NCBI GenBank assembly: GCA_030248215.1
Contig: JASANG010003005.1
Location: forward strand, 1-64,000
Direction: 5' to 3'
Length of the DNA stretch: 64,000 nucleotides
Source: Enoplolaimus lenunculus
Taxonomy: Eukaryota; Nematoda; Enoplea; Enoplida; Thoracostomopsidae
The position numbers and the translations under genes are program-made. Below, one piece after another: positions 32,869 through 42,099 of this stretch (the first letter of the stretch is position 1; every line of letters begins with the position of its first letter). The notes under the pieces were generated by a model, which was not told the origin of the DNA, made no database searches, and saw only the letters and a list, made by a program, of their open reading frames with translations.

Positions 32869-34746
32869 GTAAGAGTATGCTCACCGTTCACTGGATTTAA
32901 TTTATTTCTTATACAAGCGCGTAACTTGGTACCTTTCTTGTACAAAAAATGTACCAATCAAGTTTAGTTACGTTTCAAGTTTTGTCCTTCCAGTGTGCGA
33001 CCGAATATCTGGTTCTGACTTAATAACCGGCAAAAACCGATATCCGTAGCCGGTTCTGGTATCCGGTATAAACGTACCGAATATTTACGGTTGTGGTCCC
33101 GAATACCATAAAGCAGTTTTTGAAAAGTGGACATTATTACTTAACCCGGGCAAGTAATTTCACCCACCTAATAAAGTGAAAATTTTACCCAAGCCAACTA
33201 TTGTGATTAAGTAAACTTATACTTTTGCGTGACTCAATTGTTTTCAACAGTGCTCATATTTACATGCTATCTCTGGTTCCGATAAAAAATCCAATATTCA
33301 TCCGGCAAATTGATATTCGGTCGCACCCTTGCCCATGCCCGAGCACACTGGAGCAGAGAGCGAATTGCTGTAACGATTGGACATTCTTGCATTTGCTTGT
33401 TGCTTCCATTATGCACCTTACCGGTATTTGCTATGTTTCGCTCGTATAACGGCATAATATTCAGAAAGTAACATGGTAGCGTAAACACAGAACATAACGC
33501 TGTGTGGTACAATGTATTATTTAACTGCATGCTCTTGTTTAAAGAAAAAAGTCATAATTCATAAATTGTATCTAAAACAGTCAGCAGTGTTTGTTTTAAC
33601 CGCGTGTGGGAAAAATACTTAATGTGTGCTGCTTAATACCGTTTGCGTTTTAGCCCTAGTATCATGTTCACCGCTTTGTTTGAATTCGGTTCCTTTTGGT
33701 TATGTTCGAGTAACGGACAGCCGGTTTGCGCGTTTTTCTAGGTTGCCCTTGCTGGTTCCAACAATTCCAATTATACCGATTGTTTAGTAGAATTGCTACA
33801 ATATGTTTTTGATATGGAGTATGATGAAATACCTAACTATGAACATTTGCGAAATATATGTCGTAAAGTTGAAGAGAAAACTAGCAGGTCGTCAGTTCAA
33901 TACAGACGGTCAATGCAGCGACCAAGCCCTGCGAAGAACTCAGTATATAATACGGAACATTTAAATGTTGACAACATGCGTTCAACTGTAGATATTCCAA
34001 GAAAACGCCAGCGTGGGAAACCTGAAAATTTAAAAACTGACGGCTTTTCCACCCGTGGAAAAAAGACTGTCACTCCAAAACGAAAACTTCGAGCTGCAGA
34101 TCAAAGCACTCCACCGCTATTTTTACAGGCTTCGTGCACTAATCATGATACAGACGTCAATGGTGTTGCTCGACAGATGTTGCAATGGCCAGAAAAAGTT
34201 GAAACAAAATGCAGTGTAATTGAGAAACTTCGTCGCGCACGTAAAAACAGTAGCGATAGTTCAAGTAGTAACAGTAAAATGAATAGGCAGAGCCCGAGAG
34301 CTGAAAACTCTGTTCGTCAAAGTTTAAAAAGACGTCAGCAAGGAGAAGAACGTGCCCATAGAAGGACTCAAGGAAAACACAAACAACGTCAAGCAAACAA
34401 TATTATTCCTTGTCATAGAGTGCTTGCAACTAAACAGCAACCATCACTTGCGGAACACACAAATCGAAGGTCAATCGGAGTGGTTTTGGTTCGAAAATAC
34501 ATTAGACAAAGTATCTCAAAACAGCAGCCGCGGCCATTTCAAGCAAACAGCATTATACCGGGGTTAAATGGTAGTGTTGTTCCTCCGGGCTGCAAGCGAC
34601 GTGTGATCGGACTGAAACAGAAGAAAGGCAAACAATCAGTAGTTGCTCGAAACGAAAATGAAAACATCGAAGGTAAAATCAATGAAAAGCCCCTTGAGCA
34701 ATCTACACAAACTTCGCCAGGGGTTTGGATCAAACGACGAAAATGA
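22722..34746 (+). CDS. VRK1: vaccinia-related kinase (VRK1 type), complete
   Basis: Nuclear Ser/Thr kinase of the CK1-related VRK family; known substrates include BAF, histone H3 and p53. Exons: 22722-22883, 25304-25463, 28981-29216, 32533-32868, 33742-34746. All joins are in phase, giving 632 residues. Domain markers in order: glycine loop ASGGFGLIYYASK, lysine in DFVVKMEP, LGVPPF, YVHADLKAENLLL catalytic loop (vertebrate VRK1 has HGDIK), LVDFGLSRR (VDYGL in vertebrates), and the VRK-specific KEDPRKAHDGTTIFTSLDAH followed by LTGTLPW. The kinase part matches VRK1 end to end, but the tail is much longer than the roughly 50-60 residues usual. Introns are 0.9-3.5 kb and full of elements. Confidence 0.95.
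22930..23275 (+). mobile_element. Family G MITE, VRK1 intron 1
   Basis: GATGCAGGAACC near the left, then an interior shared with 49374-49809 (AAATATTGGAAACTTTGTC, GAGTGTTTTTGTAATTA). GGTTCCTGTTCCGG words lie at the right. The terminal CAGGG is degraded. Confidence 0.7.
23278..23490 (+). mobile_element. tRNA-derived SINE, copy 2
   Basis: A hairpin-like head, TATGCTAGCCGGCAGCATA, is followed by an A-box-like TGGTTCAGTGGTAACAG and a B-box-like AGTTCGAAACC. The body is AAAAGGACTGAAGTCCCTG. The same order recurs at 23583. Confidence 0.75.
23583..23790 (+). mobile_element. tRNA-derived SINE, copy 3
   Basis: Same head (TATGCTAACCGGCAGCATA), box spacing (AGTTCGAAACC B-box) and body (AAAAGGTCTGAAG) as the copy 305 bp upstream. 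The A-box is weaker. An isolated head also occurs, inverted, near 32185. Confidence 0.75.
23957..24780 (+). mobile_element. Family E MITE copy 3, split by a CTGGC-end element
   Basis: GATTCCGATTGCAC with CAATCGGAATCGG words at the left; CCAGTTCCGCTTTGCACCCTG end at 24780. It matches 2668-3083. The element 24132-24710 interrupts it. The left CAGGG end is not intact. Confidence 0.7.
24132..24710 (+). mobile_element. CTGGC-end MITE with 5-bp duplication (579 bp)
   Basis: TIRs CTGGCTTCTCCACAGC and GCTGTGGAGAAGCCAG are perfect inverses. A perfect 5-bp duplication ATTAC lies at 24127-24131 and 24711-24715. Both termini have GGGG/CCCC runs (GGGGGCCCCCGGGAG). The AT-rich middle matches 51064-51684. 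It sits inside a family E copy whose uninterrupted sequence is known from 2668-3083, which confirms the insertion point. Confidence 0.9.
24972..25075 (+). mobile_element. Family C MITE fragment
   Basis: TAGGGATGTGCTCATACC and TACCGATGCCGATTTT, a diverged end of family C in VRK1 intron 1. Confidence 0.45.
25728..25860 (+). mobile_element. Family I MITE fragment (GATATCC word)
   Basis: TGTGCGACCGGATATGCGG and GATATCCGTATGCGG are close to the terminus at 32991. Only part of the element is visible. Confidence 0.5.
26069..26437. mobile_element. Family C MITE (GGCATC word)
   Basis: The left end TAGGGATGTGCCGATTAATC and right end ATCGGCACATCCCTA are inverted copies with repeated ATCGGCA/GGCATCGG words. 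The flanks ATATTTAT and ATATATGA agree at only 5 of 8 positions. Confidence 0.8.
26450..26821 (-). mobile_element. Family A relative (A'), full length and diverged
   Basis: AAGGGTGCAACCGGAATTC to TTCCGGTTGCACCCTG, 372 bp. Same layout as family A but a different interior (TTTCACCAATAATATTGC). No duplication is preserved, so it is older. Confidence 0.75.
26868..27297 (-). mobile_element. satellite-bearing element P, copy 2 (short core)
   Basis: CGGAGTTTCGCCAAGCGTTT, then TCCGTCCGTCCG and AACCGCTGAACCGG, then about one core unit (TAATTTGCATAATTG ... TTTGCATATTAGCTTAATT). Ends CTTCGCTCAAT ... TACGACTGG. Confidence 0.7.
27310..27590 (+). mobile_element. Family B end plus A' fragment
   Basis: 27330-27378 has GGTCTCGGTCTGTAACCGAG and GCACATCCCTG, a family B terminus. 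27385-27585 is an A' fragment (TTTACCGGAGCC ... ACATGCCACCGAAAAG). Confidence 0.55.
27648..28031 (-). mobile_element. Family A hAT-like MITE, copy 5
   Basis: Complete, with the perfect 8-bp duplication ATACCAGG (27640-27647 and 28032-28039). The duplicated site includes the first four bases of the family H element that follows, so it landed on the end of an existing element. Confidence 0.93.
28036..28346 (+). mobile_element. Family H MITE (GATTCCGG word)
   Basis: CAGGGTTCCATCGGAATTCC to AGTTCCGGTAGGAACCCTG, about 311 bp. GATTCCGG words are repeated at both ends and the middle is AT-rich. Confidence 0.8.
28349..28763 (-). mobile_element. satellite-bearing element P, partial copy 3
   Basis: Two to three degenerate core units (CTAATTTGCATATTTGCTTA) and the end CTTCGCTCAATGTG ... 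CTTCGACTGG. The other terminus is missing. Confidence 0.7.
29645..29785. repeat. dispersed repeat R, copy 2
   Basis: Homologous to 13874-13996 (GTACATTGGTATCCTGGTAC; TTTGTGCCAAAGGATTTGGC). It runs straight into the minisatellite at its TTTTGGTTCGTTGATTTCAC edge. Confidence 0.75.
29786..30880. repeat. 18-bp minisatellite, about 60 units
   Basis: Tandem array of TTTCACCCCAACGGTTGG with variants (GGTATCACC, ACAGTCGG, GGTTGC). It lies in VRK1 intron 3. Because 18 is a multiple of 3 and the unit has no stop, long frames are open on both strands (VGFTPT on plus, VGVKPT on minus). I regard these as by-products of the repeat: there is no splice signal or conserved flank. Confidence 0.95.
31129..31972. 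mobile_element. foldback element with ~150-bp inverted arms
   Basis: 31129-31281 and 31823-31972 are near-identical inverse copies, with only a few mismatches by eye, around a 540-bp centre without recognised coding sequence. Outer ends: AGCAAGGGATATG and CATATCCCTTGCT. In VRK1 pre-mRNA this would form a long double-stranded stem. Confidence 0.88.
32991..33331. mobile_element. Family I MITE (GATATCC word), VRK1 intron 4
   Basis: CAGTGTGCGACCGAATATC at the left and GATATTCGGTCGCACCCTTG at the right, inverted copies. CCGATATCC and CCGGTAT words lie inside. Confidence 0.75.
33742..34746 (+). CDS. VRK1: VRK1 exon 5: end of C-lobe and long basic tail
   Basis: The first 45 or so residues (LVELLQYVFDMEYDEIPNYE, HLRNICRKVE) finish the kinase fold and match the DYTEKPLYENLRDIL region of vertebrate VRK1. 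About 285 residues follow with no fold I recognise, rich in Lys, Arg, Ser and Gln. They contain clusters such as RKRQRGK, KKTVTPKRKLR, RRARKNSSDSSSS, LKRRQQGEERAHRR and KRRVIGLKQKKGK. The frame ends WIKRRK and stop (34744-34746). The tail looks like a string of nuclear localisation or nucleic-acid-binding patches. Confidence 0.9.
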   Translation, partial: VALAGSNNSNYTDCLVELLQYVFDMEYDEIPNYEHLRNICRKVEEKTSRSSVQYRRSMQRPSPAKNSVYNTEHLNVDNMRSTVDIPRKRQRGKPENLKTDGFSTRGKKTVTPKRKLRAADQSTPPLFLQASCTNHDTDVNGVARQMLQWPEKVETKCSVIEKLRRARKNSSDSSSSNSKMNRQSPRAENSVRQSLKRRQQGEERAHRRTQGKHKQRQANNIIPCHRVLATKQQPSLAEHTNRRSIGVVLVRKYIRQSISKQQPRPFQANSIIPGLNGSVVPPGCKRRVIGLKQKKGKQSVVARNENENIEGKINEKPLEQSTQTSPGVWIKRRK

Positions 34747-34951
34747 ATCATTACTTCCAGACGTAAATTTTCAGTATTTTCCGGGGCAAAATTTAATTAA
34801 TTAATCTTTTATTCCTGTATTTAAACTAGAATACGTATTATTTTGTTGTTGATGTTCAACAACATTAGTGGAAATCCTAAGATTCTTGTAGCGATCGTCG
34901 TTGTTCCAATAAAAACCGGTTCTGTAAACGTTATAACAGTCTGTCTTGTGT

Positions 34952-34957
34952 AATAAA
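34952..34957 (+). terminator. VRK1: candidate VRK1 polyadenylation signal
   Basis: AATAAA, 206 nt after the VRK1 stop codon, on the coding strand. Confidence 0.5.
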
Positions 34958-35177
34958 ATAGTGTTCAATTGTACAGAACTAGAATCCGATTTGTTCAAAT
35001 TTTGGGTTGCCTTTCAAATTCCATTCGCCTTTACCTGATTCGTCTTTCATAAGTTTTTCATCAGAAGCCAAGATCGAAATATTTACCTTTCATAGTATTT
35101 AAAAGTCTATCCACTGCGTGGGCTTTTGTCCAAACCTTGTGTAGCGTGTAAGACAACTTATGCATGAATATCGAGTT

Positions 35178-35334
35178 AGGGTTGCGATATACTTGACGTC
35201 CGTCACCGTGCGGCACCCGTACGTCACCATACGTTATCGTACGTGAGTTATTTGCGTACGCTACCTCACAATGACGAACGGCGCCATACGGGTGGCGGGC
35301 GGCGCCGCACGTCAAAAAAGTATAGCACAACCCT
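35178..35334. mobile_element. Family J: GC-rich palindromic MITE (157 bp)
   Basis: AGGGTTGCGATATACTTGAC and GTATAGCACAACCCT face each other. GCGGCACCCGTACG and CATACGGGTGGCGG pair inside, so most of the element folds on itself. A related half is at 61298-61390 (GTCAAAAAGTATAGCGCCAC). Confidence 0.7.
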
Positions 35335-35766
35335 TATTATATTTAAGTACGATTACAACTACATATTATTCCGGATAGTACCTTACATAAAACATAATGT
35401 CAATGATTGTCGTCAGGATGTAAACGGATAGGAAGCGGAAAACGGATATTCAAGTATACGTTTCAAAAAAATTTTTATTTTTCTGCCAACATAATTTATT
35501 GATGCTTCTATATATTGTTCACCGGTCTTTCAAAAATTTTAAAGAAAATGGCGGATGCATCGAAATTTTGGCCCATGTTACTTTTAGGATTAGGCTTAGG
35601 AACACATTTTTGCAACGCTTAGGTTTAGGCTTTGGAATACGTTTAATCTACGGTTACGCCCCTTAAAGTAACAGGCCGACATTATTAAGATTCTTAAATT
35701 TCGTAAGTTTGATTTCATTTCGAACAACTGCAGCTTCTATAACAAAAATTGCGGTATATATACTTG

Positions 35767-35866
35767 GTTTTTGACTAATTTTGAACGTTACACCGATTTT
35801 CACTGGAAACGGAAACGGATCACCGCTTTTCACCGTAAACGGAATCGAATATCCGGTTGCATTATG
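35767..35866 (+). mobile_element. MITE end fragment before family B
   Basis: ACGGAAACGGATCACCG and CGGAATCGAATATCCGGTTGC look like the CCGG-word terminus of a family E or I relative, cut by the family B insertion. Confidence 0.4.
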
Positions 35867-36483
35867 CAGGGATGGTGATCTCGGTCTCGCTTTTGTTCAG
35901 TCTCGGTGGTTTGCAAACCGAGACCTAAGAGGTGAAAAACCGATAAGCAATCAGAAAAATTTCCGTGGATCGCAGCTTTGGCCTGGAAGTACCTACACAT
36001 TTCGTCTACCAACGCAGCGAGTGGTTATACAGCGATTTGAGAAACATATGACCCCCCGGTTACCCAAACTTCTAACATAGTTGCATTTTCGCGTTTAAAA
36101 TATTTAAGGCATCGTGTAACAAGTTATGGGTCATCTACATTTATAACTTCACGCTATTTTAAAAAATTTTCCAGTCTATTTAGTTTTGCCCAGGAGCAAA
36201 CCAACACTATCTCTGAACTAGGGATTGTATCGAGTGTGTTTTGAGACAGTGTGGTTTGTCCCGAGCCTGTTCAAACGGTATTGCGACAGTAGCCAAGTGA
36301 AAAATAAAGTAAAAAATAAATTTTGGCTGCGATTTATTAGTTTTGTATAAAGCGGCAATTCAAACCAGATAAAAATATTCAAAAGTTTTGTTAAAAATAA
36401 TATTTTCGGCAACGGTTAAAATTGACCGAGACCAAATGTTTCGCTCTCGGTGTCATTTTTTTGACCGAGACCGCCCATCCCTG
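35867..36483 (-). mobile_element. Family B MITE (GGTCTC word), full copy
   Basis: CAGGGATGGTGATCTCGGTC to GACCGAGACCGCCCATCCCTG, 617 bp. Words GTCTCGGT and ACCGAGAC occur at both ends. Flanks GCATTATG and CCATTGCG match at 5 of 8, compatible with an aged 8-bp duplication. Homologous in reverse to 16167-17279. Confidence 0.8.
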
Positions 36484-36837
36484 CCATTGCGGTTGTTATT
36501 GTTTTTTATGTTGACAAAATAAACTATTGTTAAAAAGGTATTGGTGGTGAATACCGTATATTTTTAATTCTTTACATAAACATAGAATATGGTCGTGTTA
36601 AAGGGTTAAGCTTTGTCCCGGAAACACAATAACATACCACGGAAGGAAGAATTGTGAGTTACGTTCTGATATTTGAATGCCGGTTTAGTATTAGATTGGG
36701 ATAGGTCTTAGACTTGCATACACACACGAATATGTCACCATTTATGCTTTATTTTAGTTTTTTGTTTTGAATTTCAGTTAGTTGTGGAAATAGATAATTG
36801 AAAATGTATGTGCTCGTGGTGTATTTTGAGTGATAGG

Positions 36838-37099
36838 CAGGGTGCAACCGGAGTTGAAAAATATCGGAGCCGGAGGTCAACGAAACTTGCCGGAACCGGA
36901 GGGGAGGCGAATTCAGGTAGTAACGATGATGGTTAACTAGCTAATTTTAGCCAATATCTGCAAAATGTTGTTAATTGGTTTGGTTTTACGCTAGTATGCA
37001 AAATTTACTACAGAAATTGTCGGAACCTCTGGCAAAAATTTTACTGGAGCCGGAAGTATATTTTTTGTCGGAGCCGTAGGCAGACCTCCGGTTGTACCC
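36838..37099 (+). mobile_element. Family F MITE (GGAGCC word), copy 1
   Basis: CAGGGTGCAACCGGAGTTG to ACCTCCGGTTGTACCCTA, with GGAGCCGGAGG words inside. The flanks share ATAGG immediately outside both ends, shorter than the 8 bp seen for family A. Confidence 0.7.
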
Positions 37100-37600
37100 T
37101 AATAGGCAATTAATTTATGAAAATATCGTAAGTGAGCTTAAACAGTAATATGGTTTACTTAACCAGACTATAAAAAGGAATATGACATTAAATAAAACAA
37201 CGAATTAACTATCCGGCTCCGGCCGCATATTAGATTATCCGCCTCCGTCAGTTTTTGATATCCGGTTGTACCTGTTCTCTACCAGACCCAGAGAAACATA
37301 CGTTTAACTTTTCCCGTTTTCCGCCCCTCGCCTACACCTCTTAAATTTACTTACCAACTGAAAGGAATTATATATACCAACGCTTTAATTTTCCACTTTT
37401 CTCTGTTTCCGAACCCAACCACACATCCCAATGTTCCAGCCAAACCAACCAAAGTGTTCCTTCCCAACCAGACGAAGAGAAACCCTATTTTAACGTTTCC
37501 AGTTTTCCGAAACTCGTCTGCACCTGTAACTTTTCCTACCAAACATGGGATTACCTAGGCGTTTAAATTTTCCAGTTTTCCGAGCCACACTGATGCTTGT
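37100..37600. other. unassigned DNA with CCAGTTTTCCG repeats
   Basis: Loose repeats of TTTCCAGTTTTCCGA and CCAACC recur about every 60-70 bp. They may be the diverged tail of the SINE that follows on the minus strand. Confidence 0.35.
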
Positions 37601-37770
37601 TAACCCTTTCTCACATGAATATTTTCTATTTCCCCTGAGACCTACTTATATGCTAGGATTCGAACTCCAGTGACTGGAGTGGGAGGCGTATACCATCACC
37701 ACTGAGCTATAGGAGTTTGACGCTCGAGCCCAAGGGGGCTCTCACGTCTTGTGGTGATTTAGTACTATGT
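37601..37770 (-). mobile_element. second tRNA-derived SINE family, copy 1
   Basis: On the minus strand TATAGCTCAGTGGTGATGG is an A-box region and GGAGTTCGAATCC a B-box. The acceptor and T stems do not pair as in a tRNA. The sequence around it (CTCACATGAATATTTTCTA, GACGCTCGAGCCC) is shared with 41860-42010. Confidence 0.65.
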
Positions 37771-37796
37771 ATACGTGTTGCAATTGTTAAACACGG

Positions 37797-39768
37797 TGCT
37801 ATATATATTATTGAGCGAAGCGAAACTACGAGCGAAGTTCGGAGTTTCGCGAAGCGTTTTATGTTTTGTACCTACTTGGGGGTCGAAAGGTGGATGTCCG
37901 TCCGAAAAGAATCTCATAAGCGGCTGAACCGATTTTCATAAACTTTTTTGTTTGAAAGCCAATTATCCTGCGGTGTTAACCTCGCATTGGGGTTTTAAAA
38001 TTTTAAGCTGTTTATTAGCTACAGGCAAATTTGCATAATTAAGCCTAAATTAGGACTTTCCACAATAAATTGTATAAAATGTGGATACACGCTGTGTATA
38101 AGAGACTCATGCATCCTAAACATGTTTTTTGGCGAGACGAGCTAGGAGTTGAACCTATTTTTGTCGAGCGATCATGGATATGGGCAAAAGCGAAATATGT
38201 TGACGGCTCTGCGCGAGACGTCCATTTTAGGTTAAGACACAAGTCATTGTATACTAATCACCGCACTAGTCATTTTACAGATGGGACAAATATATGTTCG
38301 TTTTGTTATTTGGATGGAATTGAAGTGCGGGAGGATAATGTTCATGTGTTTATTTATTGTTTGCGGGCGCAAGAAATTAGTTTTTTCATTACTCCCGTTT
38401 TGCAACAGGTAGCTGGAGTAAATGAAATAACGATTTCGGATTTAATTTTGGGACGAAATATTCACGACCCATTAAAGAGAATAGCTTTTAATTTCATCGT
38501 CCAACATGCACAATTGGCAATATGGAGTGCTCGATGTAAACTCGAGTTTAACAATGAAAATGTCTGTGTTGTTGATGTTTTTCAGGAAAATGTTTATAGA
38601 AATTTGTGCAAACTTAAGCTGTATCTAAAAGAAGAATGTTTTTTTAAGGTTTTTGGAACAATAACCCGACAGAATGATAGCATGCTGGGTTTTCGAATGT
38701 CCTTTTCTCAGCGTACCTGATTTGTAGTTTGTTTTGAAACTAGGTTTCTTGTGTGCTTTTTAACATATTTGCTCTGAATAATATCCTTGCAAGCAGAGTA
38801 GAATAATGGGTAATTTTCAAGGACCTTTGTTATGTTATGATAATATGTTGTTGCCTTCTTTGGTTTATATAATTGCTTTCGTTGATGTAAATGTGGTTTA
38901 TCCTTTTAATAAAACCCGGGGTGTTCGGCAAACGAGCGCTTCGGACTTAAACTTAAACTTAAACTCAGTAATTATTATAGTTAGAAACAATCTAATTTTA
39001 GCATTAAAGGGTTTTTGGGTGCGAGAAATCTCCGTAGACTGTTTACAAACCTCCAAAACTCATAATTGAGCATTTAGCTAATGGAGAATTTGCATATTGG
39101 CATAGTTTGTAAGCCTGAATTATGACTTTTTACAATATTTCACTAATTAAGGTTAAAAGCAATATAATTTTAGCAATAAAGGGTTTTTAGGTGCGAGGAA
39201 TTTGAATAAATTGTTTACAAACATCCCAAACGGATAATTGAATAGTTAGCTAATAGTTAATTTGCATATTAGCTTAACTAACCAGACAAAATTAGGACTT
39301 TTTATTATTTCAATAATTATTAGGGTTTACTGAAGGTTTTTTGGTGCGAGGAATCTAAATAAATTGTTTACAAACGTCTAAAACCGATAATTATTATACC
39401 TAAATTAGGCGTTTTTACAATGTTTCACTAATTATCAGGGTTACAAGCAATCTAATTTCAGCAATAATGGGTTTTCGGGTGCGAGGAATCTAAATAAATT
39501 ATCTAAAGACCTTTAAAGCAATTGTCGAATAATTAGCTAATATATACATAATTTGCTTAATTGACGAGACAAAATTAGGACTTTAAATTATTCCAATAAT
39601 TATTAAGGTGGCTGAAGGGTTTTTGGGTGCGAGGAATCTAAGGAAATTGCTTACAAACCTCCAAAAGCGATAAATGAATAATTAGCTAATAACTAATTTG
39701 CATATTACCTTAATTACTTACGTGTGTTCGAGCTTCGCTCAATAAATGTAGTCCCACTACGACTGGTT
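37797..39768 (-). mobile_element. satellite-bearing element P, copy 4, split by a LINE
   Basis: Left end TTATTGAGCGAAGCG with AGTTTCGCGAAGCGTTTTAT and TGGATGTCCGTCCG. Right end CGAGCTTCGCTCAATAAATG and CCCACTACGACTGG. Core units at 38980-39700 have about 180-bp spacing. A LINE fragment interrupts it at about 38060-38970. Confidence 0.8.
38060..38970 (+). mobile_element. 5'-truncated LINE, C-terminal ORF2 and tail
   Basis: An open frame at 38070-38720 (216 codons) has TNHRTSHFTDGTNICSFC then EDNVHVFIYC, a CxxC...H....C knuckle, followed by LILGRNIHDPLKRIAFNFIV. This is the usual region after the reverse transcriptase of non-LTR elements. A short ACTTAA repeat at 38947-38965 looks like a LINE microsatellite tail. 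The reverse transcriptase and endonuclease are absent. The frame is uninterrupted, suggesting a fairly recent insertion. Confidence 0.75.
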
Positions 39769-40036
39769 TAACGTATATACAGTGCGCTCAGTTGCCTATA
39801 GGCAACTCAATGTGAGAAGGGATTAATTTTCCTACCAAAACAGCGGAAAATCCGGCCGTCATACAGAAGTGGCTGCGCTGCACTCCTGGTCATAAGTTTT
39901 CCACCGTGGAAAACTGGAAGCCCCTGTGCTATACATTGGCCCGAATGCCAAACATGACACTTTTTTCGCATTTATAATTGTTAGCTTTCTGCTCGGTATT
40001 TTTGATATTCTATTTGAAAACTATATTATGCACTAT

Positions 40037-40230
40037 TCAGTGCAAAAAATGGTGAGTCACATTGACTCTCCGAAGTAGGCTCTATGAGACTACAGAAACT
40101 GTGTCAAATTTGACACCACCAGACTCAAATTCGAATCACTTAGTTACACATTTGACTCTGGCGGAGACGAATATGACTCATTCTGTGTAGTCCCTTAGAG
40201 CCCCTTTCGGAGAGAGTCTCAAGTCCAATT
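40037..40230 (+). mobile_element. mariner-like MITE fragment
   Basis: CAGTGCAAAAAATGGTGAGTC is the terminus seen at 42100-42224, followed by GACTC-rich sequence. The opposite end is not found. Confidence 0.45.
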
Positions 40231-40636
40231 TCGACTTTCTGTCAGCATTTTACTAATGTTTTGTAGCTTTAACGTTAACGTAAAACGTTTTCGAAGACTT
40301 CTGTTTCCCACAAAATCGGTGTAGAGAGCCAAAAGGTATTGTTTTTGAAGCTTTTAGTACTGATTACTGGGCACGGGCAATGAGATACATAAATCAACCT
40401 TTTGAATTTTAGAACTTTTTTTACAAAAAGTATGTATTCAAACTAAAAATCAAAATAAAAAGTTTCCCTAATTATCTTTGTTTAGTGAAATATAGTGAGC
40501 GTTGTGTGGGTGACAATATTGAGTCAGTTCACAGCGTTATTCCAAGCTGCTGCGAGCACTAGGCATACGATTTCACAACGTGCTTCGTACTTACAGTTAT
40601 ACTGTTTTAATGAGCATGTTTACTTGTTGGGCAGCA

Positions 40637-41073
40637 GGGTACAATCCGAGCTCTGCTCCGGCTTCGGCTCCGGCAGAAAATCGGCCTGCGGCTCCAGTAT
40701 AGAACATTTACCGGAGGTTCCGGCAGTTTCGGTAGTAAAATTTTGCATACTGACCAGGATGCAACTGGAGGTGAAAAATGTCGGAGCCGCAGGTCAATGA
40801 AAGTTGCCGAAGCCGGAGGTGAGGCAAAATTAGGTATTAACGATGATGGTTAACTATAGTTAATTTTAGCCAATATCTGCAATATGTTAATTTATTTGGT
40901 TTTACGTGAATTTTCGGAAATTCTTTCCTGAAAATTGTGACAAAAGTAAAAAACGAAACGCGTTCAAACAGATAAATTTTGCACAAAATTATGCAAAATT
41001 TTACTACCAAAATTGCCTGAACCTCCGGCATAAACTTTACCGGAGCCGGAGGCAGGCCTCCGGTTGTACCCTG
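40637..41073. mobile_element. Family F MITEs: inverted half plus full copy
   Basis: 40637-40754 is a terminus (CAGGGTACAATCCGAGCTC, GGCTCCGG words) in inverse orientation. 40755-41073 is a near-complete copy (CAGGATGCAACTGGAGG to CTCCGGTTGTACCCTG). They abut at the TTTTGCATAC motif. Confidence 0.7.
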
Positions 41074-41456
41074 ATACAACTGTTCCGGTCCTGTTCAATA
41101 CATGCGTCAGTTAAATTATACCAGAGTCTGGTTCGAGATTCTGTTCGAGACAGACCTCCGCATGTACCCGACACGTAAAACCCAACGCTCGTAGGTCAGC
41201 ACGAAACCGATTTTTGTTGTTGCAGCTGAGACAGCTTCATAAGCTTATGTCAGTACAACGTGTACCCTGATACAACTGTTCCGGTCCTGTTCAATACATG
41301 CGTCAGTTAAATTATACCAGAGTCTGGTTCGAGATTCTGTTCGAGACAGACCTCCGCATGTACCCGACACGTAAAACCCAACGCTCGTAGGTCAGCACGA
41401 AACCGATTTTTGTTGTTGCAGCTGAGACAGCTTCATAAGCTTATGTCAGTACAACG
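41065..41456. repeat. perfect 196-bp tandem duplication
   Basis: 41065-41260 and 41261-41456 are identical by eye, beginning TGTACCCTGATACAACTG and ending CAGTACAACG. The unit starts at the last 9 bp of the family F element. Confidence 0.9.
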
Positions 41457-41859
41457 TGGATGTCTTAAACTTGCTGGCACAGAAGGATACAGCTATGTCG
41501 CTTCAAATACAAAACAACATAACTTCACTTGAACAAGTTCAATATATACTCAATGAAAATACAAATACGATTCGTGGTATTATGCTTTAATACTTGTTAA
41601 CCAGCATATCAATCGTTTACTCAAGTACGCGAACACCCGAGACTGTCATCCATCCAATAATAGGTAAACGTCTAAATAGGGTTAATAGGCATAACTACTT
41701 CCCGTTTATAGCATATTATGAGCAACTCAGCACAATCTGTTTACACAAATTTTTACTAGCACGAGCGGTTCAAAACTCTAACAGGACATAAAGATCCCCG
41801 TAGAAGTAGAGCATCAATATGTTATAGCCAATCCGTGATGGTAAACGTCTCTTCTGATA

Positions 41860-42010
41860 TTTCCATTTATCCCTTTGTATTACACGAATATTTTCTACTT
41901 CGTCTAAAATATAATTTCAAAAAAGGATTCAAATCGCAGCCTCACTTGTGGAAGGCATTTACCATCACCACTTACAAGCTTGACGCTAGAGTCCGTCGGT
42001 GCTCTCACAC
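41860..42010 (-). mobile_element. second tRNA-derived SINE family, copy 2
   Basis: Matches 37601-37770: ACACGAATATTTTCTACTTC, GGATTCAAATCGCAG (decayed B-box), TTACCATCACCACTTACAAG and TTGACGCTAGAGTCC. Confidence 0.6.
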
Positions 42011-42099
42011 ACGTAAGAATAGAAATATACATTACGTTGCGAAGAAATATTTCACTTACTCACATTGCGTTGCATTACTCATTGTCGACTTTATATATA

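Noticed and set aside
37650-37720. A functional tRNA gene (minus strand)
   Set aside because: A-box and B-box motifs are present, but the acceptor, anticodon and T stems do not pair. A related copy with decayed boxes at 41.9 kb indicates a SINE.
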